Position numbers and translations under genes: made by a program
Assembly: GCA_964469165.1 (NCBI GenBank)
Contig: CAYXXZ010000056.1
Location: forward strand, 1-19,910
DNA length: 19,910 nt
DNA from: CAYXXZ01 sp964469165
GTDB taxonomy: Bacteria > Pseudomonadota > Gammaproteobacteria > Pseudomonadales > Porticoccaceae
Reading direction: 5' to 3'
Part shown: positions 1-6,451 of the stretch, piece after piece
How positions within the stretch are numbered: position 1 is the stretch's first letter
Layout of the letters: the number at the start of each line of letters is the position of its first letter
The notes under the pieces: generated by a model
The model's database searches: none
The model's input: the letters and a program-made list of their open reading frames with translations, nothing else
Told to the model about the DNA's origin: nothing

Positions 1-40
1 CTCATCGAAGCCGTGTGGCGACGCGGGGGGAGTCCATTCG
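1..40 (+). mobile_element. Right end of an IS1111-attC-group (IS110 family) insertion sequence, partial
   Basis: The motif CGGGGGGAGTCCAT at 24-37 is the reverse complement, apart from one extra G, of ATGGACTCCCCCG at 19862-19874 near the other end of the window. IS1111-group elements carry short subterminal inverted repeats of this TGGACTCCCC kind, set back a few bases from the true ends. The IS1111-attC subgroup is known to insert into integron attC sites. Here the motif is followed at once by an attC-like hairpin (about 44-137), as that insertion habit predicts. The transposase lies outside the window. The exact end (37-42) is inferred. Confidence 0.7.
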
Positions 41-137
41 ATCATTCAAGCCGAAATTGCATCGCTACGCCGTCAACATGGCAGAAAAATCTTGCCGTGT
101 TGCCAGCTACGCGCTGCAATTCGGCTTAACTTAGGCG
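41..137 (+). other. Integron attC recombination site, left part replaced by the IS end
   Basis: CAAGCCGAAATTGC near 48 pairs with GCAATTCGGCTTAA near 115-130, leaving one unpaired A in the left arm. Such an extrahelical base is typical of the L''/L' boxes of attC sites. Pairing continues inward with mismatches (gcatcgctacg...gtcaacatggca against tgccgtgttgcc...tacgcgctgc), giving a long imperfect hairpin of roughly 90 bases. The R'' box (RYYYAAC) expected on the left is missing because the IS end lies there. The right boundary reads GGCG followed by TCAAAT instead of the usual TTRRRY. The site is therefore a hybrid whose right half comes from the inserted element. Confidence 0.75.
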
Positions 138-372
138 TCAAATCGTTGCAAAAATTAACACTTTGACGACGGGCACTTGCGAGTGCCCGCCATCGTATGG
201 AGCAGTAATAGGAGCAGTTGATGCTGTCTGGATGGCGCACACTGCTCCTCCCGGAAGCGGCCACTGCTCCACGCTGTTCAAAGGAGAGTGATCAAAATTG
301 GCGCAATGTGGCTGCTGTGGCGCGGGGCGATGGATTGGCGCAAAGGCACGCGGCGCTTGACGGACGGCGGGG
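138..372 (+). repeat. 235-bp terminal repeat 'b', left copy
   Basis: This segment is an inverted, nearly identical copy of 2977-3211. Clear differences are few (for example gatggatt against gatgcctt, and cggacggc against aggtcggc near the inner edge). It contains the short hairpin GGGCACT-tgcg-AGTGCCC near 171-188 and four symmetrically arranged 8-mers: GGAGCAGT at 199-206 and 211-218, and ACTGCTCC at 241-248 and 263-270. Such arrays are typical of accessory (arm-type) binding sites for tyrosine recombinases. ORFs within it are a by-product of the repeat and look non-coding. Confidence 0.85.
199..270. promoter_or_regulatory. Array of four GGAGCAGT sites (candidate recombinase arm sites)
   Basis: GGAGCAGT occurs at 199-206 and 211-218, and its complement ACTGCTCC at 241-248 and 263-270, two facing two around position 230. 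The same array is present in the inverted b copy (about 3079-3150), and two more direct copies lie at 19370-19377 and 19422-19429 next to the right element end. An 8-mer should occur less than once by chance in 20 kb counting both strands, so ten copies confined to attachment regions suggest a protein-binding site. The binding protein is unknown; the integrase at 18264-19325 is the natural candidate. Confidence 0.55.
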
Positions 373-611
373 AACGGGGGTACGGTTTGAGTCGTACCCT
401 CTGACGCAGTCAACTGTGATGAGGGGTGACGCAACTGTTGATAGCGTCGGAATGCTTCACCCGCGCCTAGGCGTGGCACCTGCCCACCCGCCGTCATGAG
501 GGCAGCATCCGCAAGGATGGACGGCACTCTCCAGCACTCGTTGCTATCTGCCTGCGCACTCCTGTGCACAACGGCAAATCTCTGCATCGGCACCCGTGGG
601 GAAGCCATGTA

Positions 612-677
612 TGCGCCAGCTGTATTGGCCTTCGCCTGACATGTATGCAGGACGGTCAGCAGCACTCATGCCGCATG
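612..677 (+). repeat. Imperfect direct repeat, copy 1
   Basis: It begins TGCGCCA, contains TCGCCTGACAT and ends CATGCCGCATG. These blocks recur in the same order and spacing at 808-871. The intervening bases are more diverged and there is one 2-base gap. Confidence 0.7.
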
Positions 678-807
678 CTTTGCGTTCAGCCTATTGGGTT
701 CTTGTTGCCTCGACGGCTACCAGTCGTCTGTCAGTCACCGCTGGTCCAGCGGTACACAATGGCATTTCTGCACGTCATCATTTGCCCAACGTGGTGGCCA
801 TTTCCCG

Positions 808-871
808 TGCGCCAACTATTGGCCGTCGCCTGACATACGTTCCGGGCGGCCATCGGTATTCATGCCGCATG
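808..871 (+). repeat. Imperfect direct repeat, copy 2
   Basis: Second copy of the unit at 612-677, about 196 bp downstream. The three conserved blocks (TGCGCCA, TCGCCTGACAT, CATGCCGCATG) match exactly. Confidence 0.7.
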
Positions 872-1130
872 CCGCGCTCAGACCGCTGAATCTGGCCGAA
901 CTCTCCTGACGGATATCCCGTCGTCCCCCAGCCGTTGCTGATCTAGCAGCGCGCGTCTTCCTGCGTCTGGCAAACGCACCTCCGCTGTCCCCGAACTGGG
1001 GCGTTCTCCTTGCCTTGCCAACGGTCTCCAACACCGGCGCCTGCCTCCGCGCGAACGAGTGGTTAAATCACATCCTATAAATAAGTACAGCAAATCGAAG
1101 AAACCAATAAGCAGACAAGAAGGAAAATTC

Positions 1131-1454
1131 ATGAATCAGAATGCAATCCAAAACAAAGATAGCAATACAACAAGTGAAGACTCAACAGAGGAATTCGTCC
1201 CGCTCAAGGGCCGTCTTTACCAGTGGGTAGGTGATCACTGGGAGCTGGTGCCCCCTTCAGAATTTTCAAAAGTGGTCATCAGCGATGCGGCCATGGACGC
1301 GGTGAAGCGTGTTCGCGGCGACGTGACACGCCTTTTGGGAGAACGACCGGATCTGTCGATGGTGGCAAGCGCCATGCTGCTGGCTGCCGTCGAACTGTCC
1401 GATGTGACCGAGCGTGTTCGCAAACACGGGGCCAGAGTGTTTCAGCCTCGTTGA
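1131..1454 (+). CDS. Small hypothetical protein, 107 aa, upstream of integrase
   Basis: The ATG at 1131 is preceded by AAGGA about six bases upstream. A longer reading of the same frame from 1059 starts on a GTG-type codon without a ribosome binding site, so 1131 is preferred. The first 25 or so residues are polar and probably disordered (rich in N, S, T, D, E). They are followed by a compact part with GRLYQWVGDHWELVPPSEF near residues 29-47 and a helical C-terminal half with valine-rich amphipathic stretches (SDAAMDAVKRVRGDVTRLL). I do not recognise the family. Its place in front of the recombinase at 1769, on the same strand and inside the b repeats, would suit an accessory factor such as an excisionase or regulator, but no DNA-binding motif is evident. 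The 5' end and upstream DNA are more AT-rich than the neighbours. Confidence 0.7.
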   Translation: MNQNAIQNKDSNTTSEDSTEEFVPLKGRLYQWVGDHWELVPPSEFSKVVISDAAMDAVKRVRGDVTRLLGERPDLSMVASAMLLAAVELSDVTERVRKHGARVFQPR

Positions 1455-1580
1455 GCGTCACGCCTACGTGGCCTAGCCGCAAGGCCTGGTCGGTACGGTG
1501 CGGCCTGCCCGCATCGTCCGGCCTCCGGGGCTGCGACGTACTCCCCGCCGTTGGCAGGTGGGAGCGCGAGTGCGCAAAGA

Positions 1581-1742
1581 ATGAAGGATGCCGCCCGGAG
1601 CATCCGCCTCGCATTGCGAGCCTTCGACACCGAAGGCGGATATTTGCGCCTTAATCGGCAGGGTATCTGGCACGGAAGCATTTATGTGACGCCGGGCCGA
1701 TATGGCCGAAAGCGCAACTTCCAGGTTGATGGGTTTTACTGA
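1581..1742 (+). CDS. Possible 53-aa hypothetical protein
   Basis: This short frame runs from ATG 1581 and ends 26 bases before the integrase start. Its C-terminal part, GIWHGSIYVTPGRYGRKRNF, looks protein-like (alternating hydrophobic and basic residues) and shows no low-complexity bias. No good ribosome binding site is seen before 1581, and the frame stays open further upstream to 1551. It may be a genuine small basic protein co-transcribed with the integrase, or the remains of a longer gene. No function can be assigned. Confidence 0.4.
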   Translation: MKDAARSIRLALRAFDTEGGYLRLNRQGIWHGSIYVTPGRYGRKRNFQVDGFY

Positions 1743-1768
1743 ACGTTTATTTGCTCAGGAGAGTTGTC

Positions 1769-2866
1769 ATGGGTCGTGCGAAAGACATAAAGAAAGGCCG
1801 TAGGTCGAACAATTCCAACGCAGCGGGCAAAAACAAGTGCGTTGCTCCACGTCGAAGTCAGGCACGCGGAGATCTGATGCAGCAGCTGGCAGATCTGCTA
1901 AAACGGCATAACGGCACCCGCGTCGGTTCCACGGCGTCGGTCAGCAAAGCCACTGCCGACAAGCGCTGGAAGGATTTGTTCGCCGGATTCCGCCTGCTTC
2001 GCAAGTTGGGTATGAAGTTGGAGAAGCCGGAGTCTTTTGATGGTCGTCACATGCAGGCACTGGTGACGGCGTGGGTGGAGGCCGGGTTGTCGGCCTCGAC
2101 GATCACAAACCGAATTTCCAGCTTCCGCATTTTCTCGCAGTGGATCGGGAAGACGGGCATGGTTGAACTGGCAGCCCGCTATGTCAACGATCCTTCACTG
2201 GTTCGGCGGACTTCGGTCGCGACCGAGGACAAGAGCTGGAGTGCGAAAGGCATCGACGCGGCAGCACTCATAGAGCAAGTACGCTTGCATAGTGTTCGTG
2301 TGGCAACCGCCCTGGAATTGCAGTTGGGCCTGGGCTTGCGCATGCGCGAGTCGTTGTTGACCAAGCCGCACCTCGCCGACATGGGCAATGTGATGGATGT
2401 GTACCGGGGCGTGAAAAACGGCCGCCGTCGTATGGTGCGGATCGATACTGAGGCGGCGCGACTTGCCTTGGATCGGGCCAAGGCCGTGGTGTCGGCAATG
2501 GACGAATCGGTGGCCGGTCCGGTAACGGATGGCACCTGGGCCCAAGTGCGGAACCGCTACTACGCCGTGATGCGGCAGGTGGGCATCACCCGCAAGGATC
2601 TGGGCGTGGTCTCGCATATGCTGCGGCACGAAAATGCGAATGACTTGTTTGCTCGGCTGGCGGGCTATGCCTCCCCGGTCCGGGGTGGTCCGGTTCCCGC
2701 CGATCCCGTGGTGGAGAGCTATGCCCGTGCCGAGCTGGCCGAGCACCTTGGGCACAGTCGACCTCGCATCACGACGCATTATGTGGGACGGGCAAAGAGG
2801 CCGGCGGAAGCCAAGGCAAAAGGTAAGGAGAAGAAGGTGGGCAACGACGAAGCTGTGGAAAAATGA
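1769..2866 (+). CDS. Tyrosine recombinase, Integrase_1 type (phage-integrase N-terminal + Integrase_1)
   Basis: This 365-aa protein should cut and rejoin DNA through a catalytic tyrosine. The start at ATG 1769 follows CAGGAG about seven bases upstream, which outranks the TTG at 1751. The N-terminus (1-35) is basic; residues about 55-150 look like the SAM-like core-binding domain (WKDLFAGFRLLRKLG, ASTITNRISSFRIFSQW). Catalytic residues visible are Arg191 in LGLRMRES, the lysine/arginine-rich beta turn GVKNGRRRMVRI, His283-x-x-Arg286 in HMLRHENAN, His329 in LGHSRPR and Tyr338 in THYVG. The Integrase_1 assignment is from memory of the motif context. The protein has a charged lysine-rich tail. 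It lies between two inverted copies of the 235-bp repeat b, so it may serve those sites. It is not closely similar to the second recombinase at 18264-19325. Confidence 0.9.
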   Translation: MGRAKDIKKGRRSNNSNAAGKNKCVAPRRSQARGDLMQQLADLLKRHNGTRVGSTASVSKATADKRWKDLFAGFRLLRKLGMKLEKPESFDGRHMQALVTAWVEAGLSASTITNRISSFRIFSQWIGKTGMVELAARYVNDPSLVRRTSVATEDKSWSAKGIDAAALIEQVRLHSVRVATALELQLGLGLRMRESLLTKPHLADMGNVMDVYRGVKNGRRRMVRIDTEAARLALDRAKAVVSAMDESVAGPVTDGTWAQVRNRYYAVMRQVGITRKDLGVVSHMLRHENANDLFARLAGYASPVRGGPVPADPVVESYARAELAEHLGHSRPRITTHYVGRAKRPAEAKAKGKEKKVGNDEAVEK

Positions 2867-2940
2867 AGCAGCCGGACCATTGCGAAGTGCAACTGAAACA
2901 ACACGGGCAGCAGATTTCAGCCTGCGTCAACTAAATCGCA

Positions 2941-2977
2941 GCCATCCATGCGTCAACATAAAATGGCCATGGATGGC
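2941..2977 (+). terminator. Hairpin downstream of the integrase gene
   Basis: GCCATCCATG (2941-2950) pairs perfectly with CATGGATGGC (2968-2977) across a 17-base AT-rich loop. It lies 75 bases after the integrase stop and abuts the inner edge of repeat b. There is no T-run after it, so a classical intrinsic terminator is doubtful. It could instead be a recombinase or regulatory site. Confidence 0.4.
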
Positions 2978-3211
2978 CCCGCCGACCTTCAAGCGCCGCG
3001 TGCCTTTGCGCCAAGGCATCGCCCCGCGCCACAGCAGCCACATTGCGCCAATTTTGATCACTCTCCTTTGAACAGCGTGGAGCAGTGGCCGCTTCCGGGA
3101 GGAGCAGTGTGCGCCATCCAGACAGCATCAACTGCTCCTATTACTGCTCCATACGATGGCGGGCACTCGCAAGTGCCCGTCGTCAAAGTGTTAATTTTTG
3201 CAACGATTTGA
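2977..3211 (-). repeat. 235-bp repeat 'b', internal inverted copy
   Basis: It matches 138-372 in inverse orientation, with the same GGAGCAGT array and the same GGGCACT hairpin. On the minus strand it follows directly after repeat c (3269-3212), forming an uninterrupted c-b junction at GCG^TCAAAT. At the element's outer ends, by contrast, b and c are separated and each joined to integron DNA. Confidence 0.85.
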
Positions 3212-3269
3212 CGCTGAGTAAAACAGACTCTCTGCCCCAATACCCCATAAGGCGATGATCTTTCGACCT
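3212..3269 (-). repeat. 58-bp repeat 'c', internal inverted copy
   Basis: The reverse complement of these bases equals 19468-19525 with no difference that I could find by eye. It reads AGGTCGAAAGATCATCGCC at its outer edge and TTTTACTCAGCG at the crossover. Homology with the right copy stops sharply at both edges, so the unit is a discrete site and not the tail of a longer duplication. Confidence 0.85.
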
Positions 3270-3335
3270 GCTTTAATACAGTCACCCATGCGCCATGGAA
3301 ATAATCAGGTAATCAGAAGCTCCCATGCGCCAGAC

Positions 3336-3525
3336 GCCTTGACTGGATTTTCGCGAATTACACGCGTCATCAGTATGGACGACAAGGGCAGCTGGCGCGT
3401 CAACGGGCTCATTGAACGACTGCGGAGATCGGTGACATATGAAGGAGGGCGACCTACATGTCTAGCCACGCCCGGACGCGGTTGGTGCGCTACCTGGGCT
3501 TCTACAGCCAGCAAAGACCACATAC
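3336..3525 (+). pseudogene. IS3-family transposase (OrfB) C-terminal remnant, frameshifted
   Basis: One frame reads ALTGFSRITRVISMDDKG and then NGLIERLRRSVTYE up to about 3443. IS3-family integrase-type transposases typically read AISMDGKGRW..DNVFIERLWRSVKYEE here, including the catalytic Glu of the DDE triad (kept in LIERL). The reading then resumes in another frame at about 3455 as SHARTRLVRYLGFYSQQRPH, the usual YLxFYNxxRPH motif near the end of the same proteins. The frame jump and the missing N-terminal two thirds show a dead fragment. No IS ends were recognised. A short hairpin, CCCTCC-gcagaa-GGAGGG, lies downstream at 3586-3603. Confidence 0.75.
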
Positions 3526-3745
3526 CATCCCCCATGTCTGTGCGATAGCTGCTGAACTCGCTTGTTTTGCCACAGTTGAAGCGTACCCTCCGCAGAAGGA
3601 GGGGGATGGCTTGTGCAAGTCGCGGTGAGGATGCAGGATGACCCCACTCAAGTGCGCCGTGACTTTCTTCCGTGTAGTCGGAAGTCAGCGAATCGACCCG
3701 CCCACCTGGCCGCTAATTGTCATAAGATTTCTTAGGCAAAACGAT

Positions 3746-5053
3746 ATGGAACACTCGCTCATCGTTGTCCCTGACACCAATGTTTTTCTTCACTGCAAGT
3801 CTCTCGACAAGCTGCCGTGGGGGAGGCTTGCCAAGAACGATGTCGAAGTCATTTTGGTCGATGCCGTTCTCGCTGAGCTCGACCATTGGAAGGATCAGGG
3901 CAATGATCGGCGGGCTAAGCGGGTGAGAAGTCTGCTACCAACTCTACGGAAGTTGGCGATCGCAGAACAAGACGTGATTGATTTAGATCTTGGCCCGCCC
4001 CGTATTCGCCTTCGGCTTGACGAAAAAACTACCCAGGTGTCGAATGAAGACAACGATGCCGCGATTATCGATGCTGCCGCAGCAATTCAATCTCAATCTG
4101 GGATCCAGGTTCTGGTACTAACTCGTGATGTTCTTCTGGCAGCGCGCTGCAAACGGCGAGGAACAAGCTGCTTGCTGATCTCGCCGGAAGACAAAGAATG
4201 GAATGATAGACCCGAACGTCCTGACCCAGAGGTCACCGAACTGAAGCGTGAGTTGGAAGAACTCAAGCAGCAATTTCCCGTAATTGAGCTGAAGCTGGAG
4301 ACGCTCGGAGGGTCAATCAGCGGAGACGTTCTCACTATCTTCATTCCAAAGGTCACTCGATTCGAGCATATCCACTTTGTCAGCCAATGGGCACTCAGGT
4401 ATTTCGAGGAGAATAAGCCGAAAACCCTATCACGCGAATGGGACTTTAACGACTACGCTTGGAAGCGCAACCTGCGAGACCTTGACATTGGTCTGCGTAA
4501 GTTGCTGGCCAAGCGACTCGCCGGCGCCACGAATTGGTTGACCGTCAAGAACACCGGGTCAGTCAACGCTGAGGACGTTCGGATCGAGCTCTTGGTCGAA
4601 GGGTCTTGGTTCCTGGCACGCGACACGCCGGACCACTTGATCGAAGTTCCTCGTCCACCCCTGAGACTCGACTATGACCCCAACGCCCTCATTATTCCTC
4701 CACCGGTTCTTTCCAGCTTCCACACTCCGATGATTGAGCCCGTTAATTCTTCCGCTCCAATCTGGGAAACCGTTGAAAGGGACGATCAACCGAAAGGCGT
4801 GTCACGTCTCGCCATTCGTATTCCGGTATTACGGCATCGGGATGCAGTGGATGTTCCTTTCCGACTGGGAGGTGATACCTATGCAGGAACAGCAGGAAAG
4901 CTAGTCATCCGGATCACGGCTGATAAAACAGTCAAGCCCGTAGTCAAAACCCTTCGATTAGAGCGCGTGAGCAACGATGTCTCCGTGGGCGAATTGATCG
5001 AACTGCTCATTGAGCGAAAGGAACTGGAGATTTCACTGGAGCCGCTAGATTGA
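3746..5053 (+). CDS. PIN-domain protein with a long unknown C-terminal region, 435 aa
   Basis: The frame opens at 3638, but the PIN fold begins right after the ATG at 3746 (IVVPDTNVFLH), so that start is chosen; its ribosome binding site is weak. PIN domains are metal-dependent RNases. The acidic residues expected are present: Asp10 (PDTNVFL), Glu44 (AVLAELDHW), Asp104 (NEDNDAAIIDAA) and Asp128 (LVLTRDVLL). Residues 1-150 thus form a complete PIN domain of the PhoH-N/large type. A charged coiled coil follows (EVTELKRELEELKQQF, about 160-180). The remaining 250 residues have no family I recognise; they look mixed alpha/beta, with TNWLTVKNTGSVNAEDVRI resembling a beta-sandwich strand pattern. 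At 435 aa it is far larger than VapC toxins (about 130 aa), and no antitoxin gene sits beside it. It stands alone on the plus strand, converging on the HNH gene. A stand-alone defence RNase is a reasonable inference. Confidence 0.85.
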   Translation: MEHSLIVVPDTNVFLHCKSLDKLPWGRLAKNDVEVILVDAVLAELDHWKDQGNDRRAKRVRSLLPTLRKLAIAEQDVIDLDLGPPRIRLRLDEKTTQVSNEDNDAAIIDAAAAIQSQSGIQVLVLTRDVLLAARCKRRGTSCLLISPEDKEWNDRPERPDPEVTELKRELEELKQQFPVIELKLETLGGSISGDVLTIFIPKVTRFEHIHFVSQWALRYFEENKPKTLSREWDFNDYAWKRNLRDLDIGLRKLLAKRLAGATNWLTVKNTGSVNAEDVRIELLVEGSWFLARDTPDHLIEVPRPPLRLDYDPNALIIPPPVLSSFHTPMIEPVNSSAPIWETVERDDQPKGVSRLAIRIPVLRHRDAVDVPFRLGGDTYAGTAGKLVIRITADKTVKPVVKTLRLERVSNDVSVGELIELLIERKELEISLEPLD

Positions 5054-5383
5054 TGATGGACTAATGCTCAATCTCCCTCACCCGAGTCCACTGATAGCAG
5101 GAAGCTCCCGGGACTGCCATCGTCGTTTGATCGCCATTGGTGATAGATGATCGATGGCGATATAGGTGCGTGGTTCATCGCGAACCGCTTGTCGAACACG
5201 GCTTGGCTGTTCAAGAAAATGCGAAGCAGCTCACTTGGCAGTGAGTGGTTACACTAAATCCATCACGACAGCCTTGGGTCACATCCTAGTTAAGCGTTGG
5301 TGGACACGGAGGGAGGTGCCTTTACACAAGCCAACCCAAGGGAAATTTCTAATGACCTGAAGCCAACTACTCGGCTACTTAAG
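5054..5383. other. Convergent intergenic region with two hairpins
   Basis: The PIN gene and the HNH gene point at each other across this gap. ATCGCCAT (5130-5137) pairs with ATGGCGAT (5154-5161), and CTCACT-tggc-AGTGAG forms a small hairpin at 5230-5245. GGTTC...GAACC lies at 5172-5186. None has a T-run, so no terminator is called. The short frames here are not convincing genes. Confidence 0.4.
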
Positions 5384-6451
5384 TTAAGAACCATCAAAAA
5401 AACCGATCTGCTGACAAGCATCGAGAAACGGATTTTTGAGGAAGTTGCAACCGCCGTACGGGTTATTCTTCACCTGTCGCGCTAGCGTGGCCATGAAATC
5501 GGAGGGGTCTCGACCGTCCTCTTTCCATTCATCCAGTACCTGCGTCAGCCAGTATTTACCGTCATTCTCCGCACAGAACTTGGCTTTATAGCGCTCTTCA
5601 ATCCCGTATGCGTCCTTCCATGTGTCGAGTTCTTCAGCCAATGCCGCAGGGCCAAGTTGAATTGTGATGTCGGCAGGCCCCAATTTATCGAGATCTGCAT
5701 GCAGCAAAGCAACCTGCAATTCAACGATATGGCTGACAGCGGCATACGGATAGAAAGCCTTGCGTCGTCCAGCTGCATTGTGTGCAGGGTCTTTGCTCAG
5801 CTTGTAGGTGCTGTTGCACTCGTGGCAGGCGGGCGCAAGATTACGAAAATTCATGGAATTGAATGGATATAGCGCTTTCGGTAGATAATGGTCGTAGGCC
5901 TCGCGTTTACTGTGATGCTCGCCCTTGATATCTCCGATGCCACAGAAAGGGCATTTACCCACAGTGTTCGCAGCAACAAATGCCTGATAGTGATCGTCGA
6001 TGTCACCAATCTTGGTGCGAAGCGCAGCGAGACCCAGAAGCGATTGCGAATACAGTCCCTTGAAGAAGATACCGAGTTGAGCAGCAAGATTTTTGTGATT
6101 GACGGCGATGTCGGCGTAACGGGCGAGGTGCGTAGCGGGATCATTGGCGCAGACCTTTTCCAGATCGTTATTTCCCTGATACCACTGCTGAAACTGATTG
6201 ATCTGTACGACAGTCATTGCCGAGAACAGGCCGTAGATTCGCTCCACATGTCCGTAGAAGAAATCGGCACCTTGCGCGTCGGAGTAATAGAACGCCTCCA
6301 TCACTTCGCGTAACTCTGCGTTGGCGTCGAACAGCTGTAGCCCGAAGGGGCCGCTTACCGGGGCCTTGCACCACACCTCATGAAAAATGAAGTCAATGAA
6401 TTCCTGCATCTTCTCCATCTGGTGCGGCACATAGGTATACGAGAACAGCAT
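5384..6451 (-). CDS. HNH endonuclease, PtuB-like, 355 aa
   Basis: The central part carries an HNH nuclease core with a zinc knuckle: CPFCG (Cys167, Cys170), the catalytic-type DHYLPK (Asp187, His188) and NLAPACHECNSTYK (Cys209, Cys212, Asn213). This is the layout of McrA/HNH proteins such as PtuB of the Septu system, in which an ATPase (PtuA) partners a nuclease (PtuB). The first 150 residues are helical (QEFIDFIFHEVW) and the C-terminal 100 are unassigned. The ATG shares one base with the stop of the ATPase gene before it (TGATG), so the two are translationally coupled. It is the last gene of the hsdR-hsdM-hsdS-ATPase-HNH series. The HNH motif is clear. The Septu comparison rests on architecture and partner, not on sequence alignment. 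Confidence 0.9.
   Translation of the reverse strand: MLFSYTYVPHQMEKMQEFIDFIFHEVWCKAPVSGPFGLQLFDANAELREVMEAFYYSDAQGADFFYGHVERIYGLFSAMTVVQINQFQQWYQGNNDLEKVCANDPATHLARYADIAVNHKNLAAQLGIFFKGLYSQSLLGLAALRTKIGDIDDHYQAFVAANTVGKCPFCGIGDIKGEHHSKREAYDHYLPKALYPFNSMNFRNLAPACHECNSTYKLSKDPAHNAAGRRKAFYPYAAVSHIVELQVALLHADLDKLGPADITIQLGPAALAEELDTWKDAYGIEERYKAKFCAENDGKYWLTQVLDEWKEDGRDPSDFMATLARQVKNNPYGGCNFLKNPFLDACQQIGFFDGS

Larger units (their letters stand above)
373..1130. other. Long non-coding stretch with imperfect direct repeats
   Basis: No reading frame here has a credible start, ribosome binding site and protein-like composition. The stretch holds an imperfect direct repeat, 612-677 and 808-871, matching at about 80 percent of aligned positions and ending in the same CATGCCGCATG. 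It also has small palindromes: GGTACG...CGTACC near 379-398 and CGCCTAGGCG near 464-473. The last 75 bases turn AT-rich and include TATAAA at 1076-1081, a possible -10 element for the gene at 1131; no good -35 was found. It may hold regulatory or replication signals, or be decayed coding DNA. Confidence 0.5.

Noticed and set aside
138..665. 175-aa minus-strand frame whose C-terminal part recurs at 2948-3211
   Set aside because: The shared peptide is only the translation of inverted repeat b. The rest has no protein-like pattern or ribosome binding site.
3212..3269. Repeat c as a complete attC (59-base element)
   Set aside because: It has one core-type end but no internal palindrome or R''/L'' boxes, so it cannot fold as an attC. 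An attP half-site or attI-like end fits better.
5297..5485. 62-aa plus-strand frame
   Set aside because: Its second half is antisense to the end of the HNH gene; no ribosome binding site or recognisable pattern.
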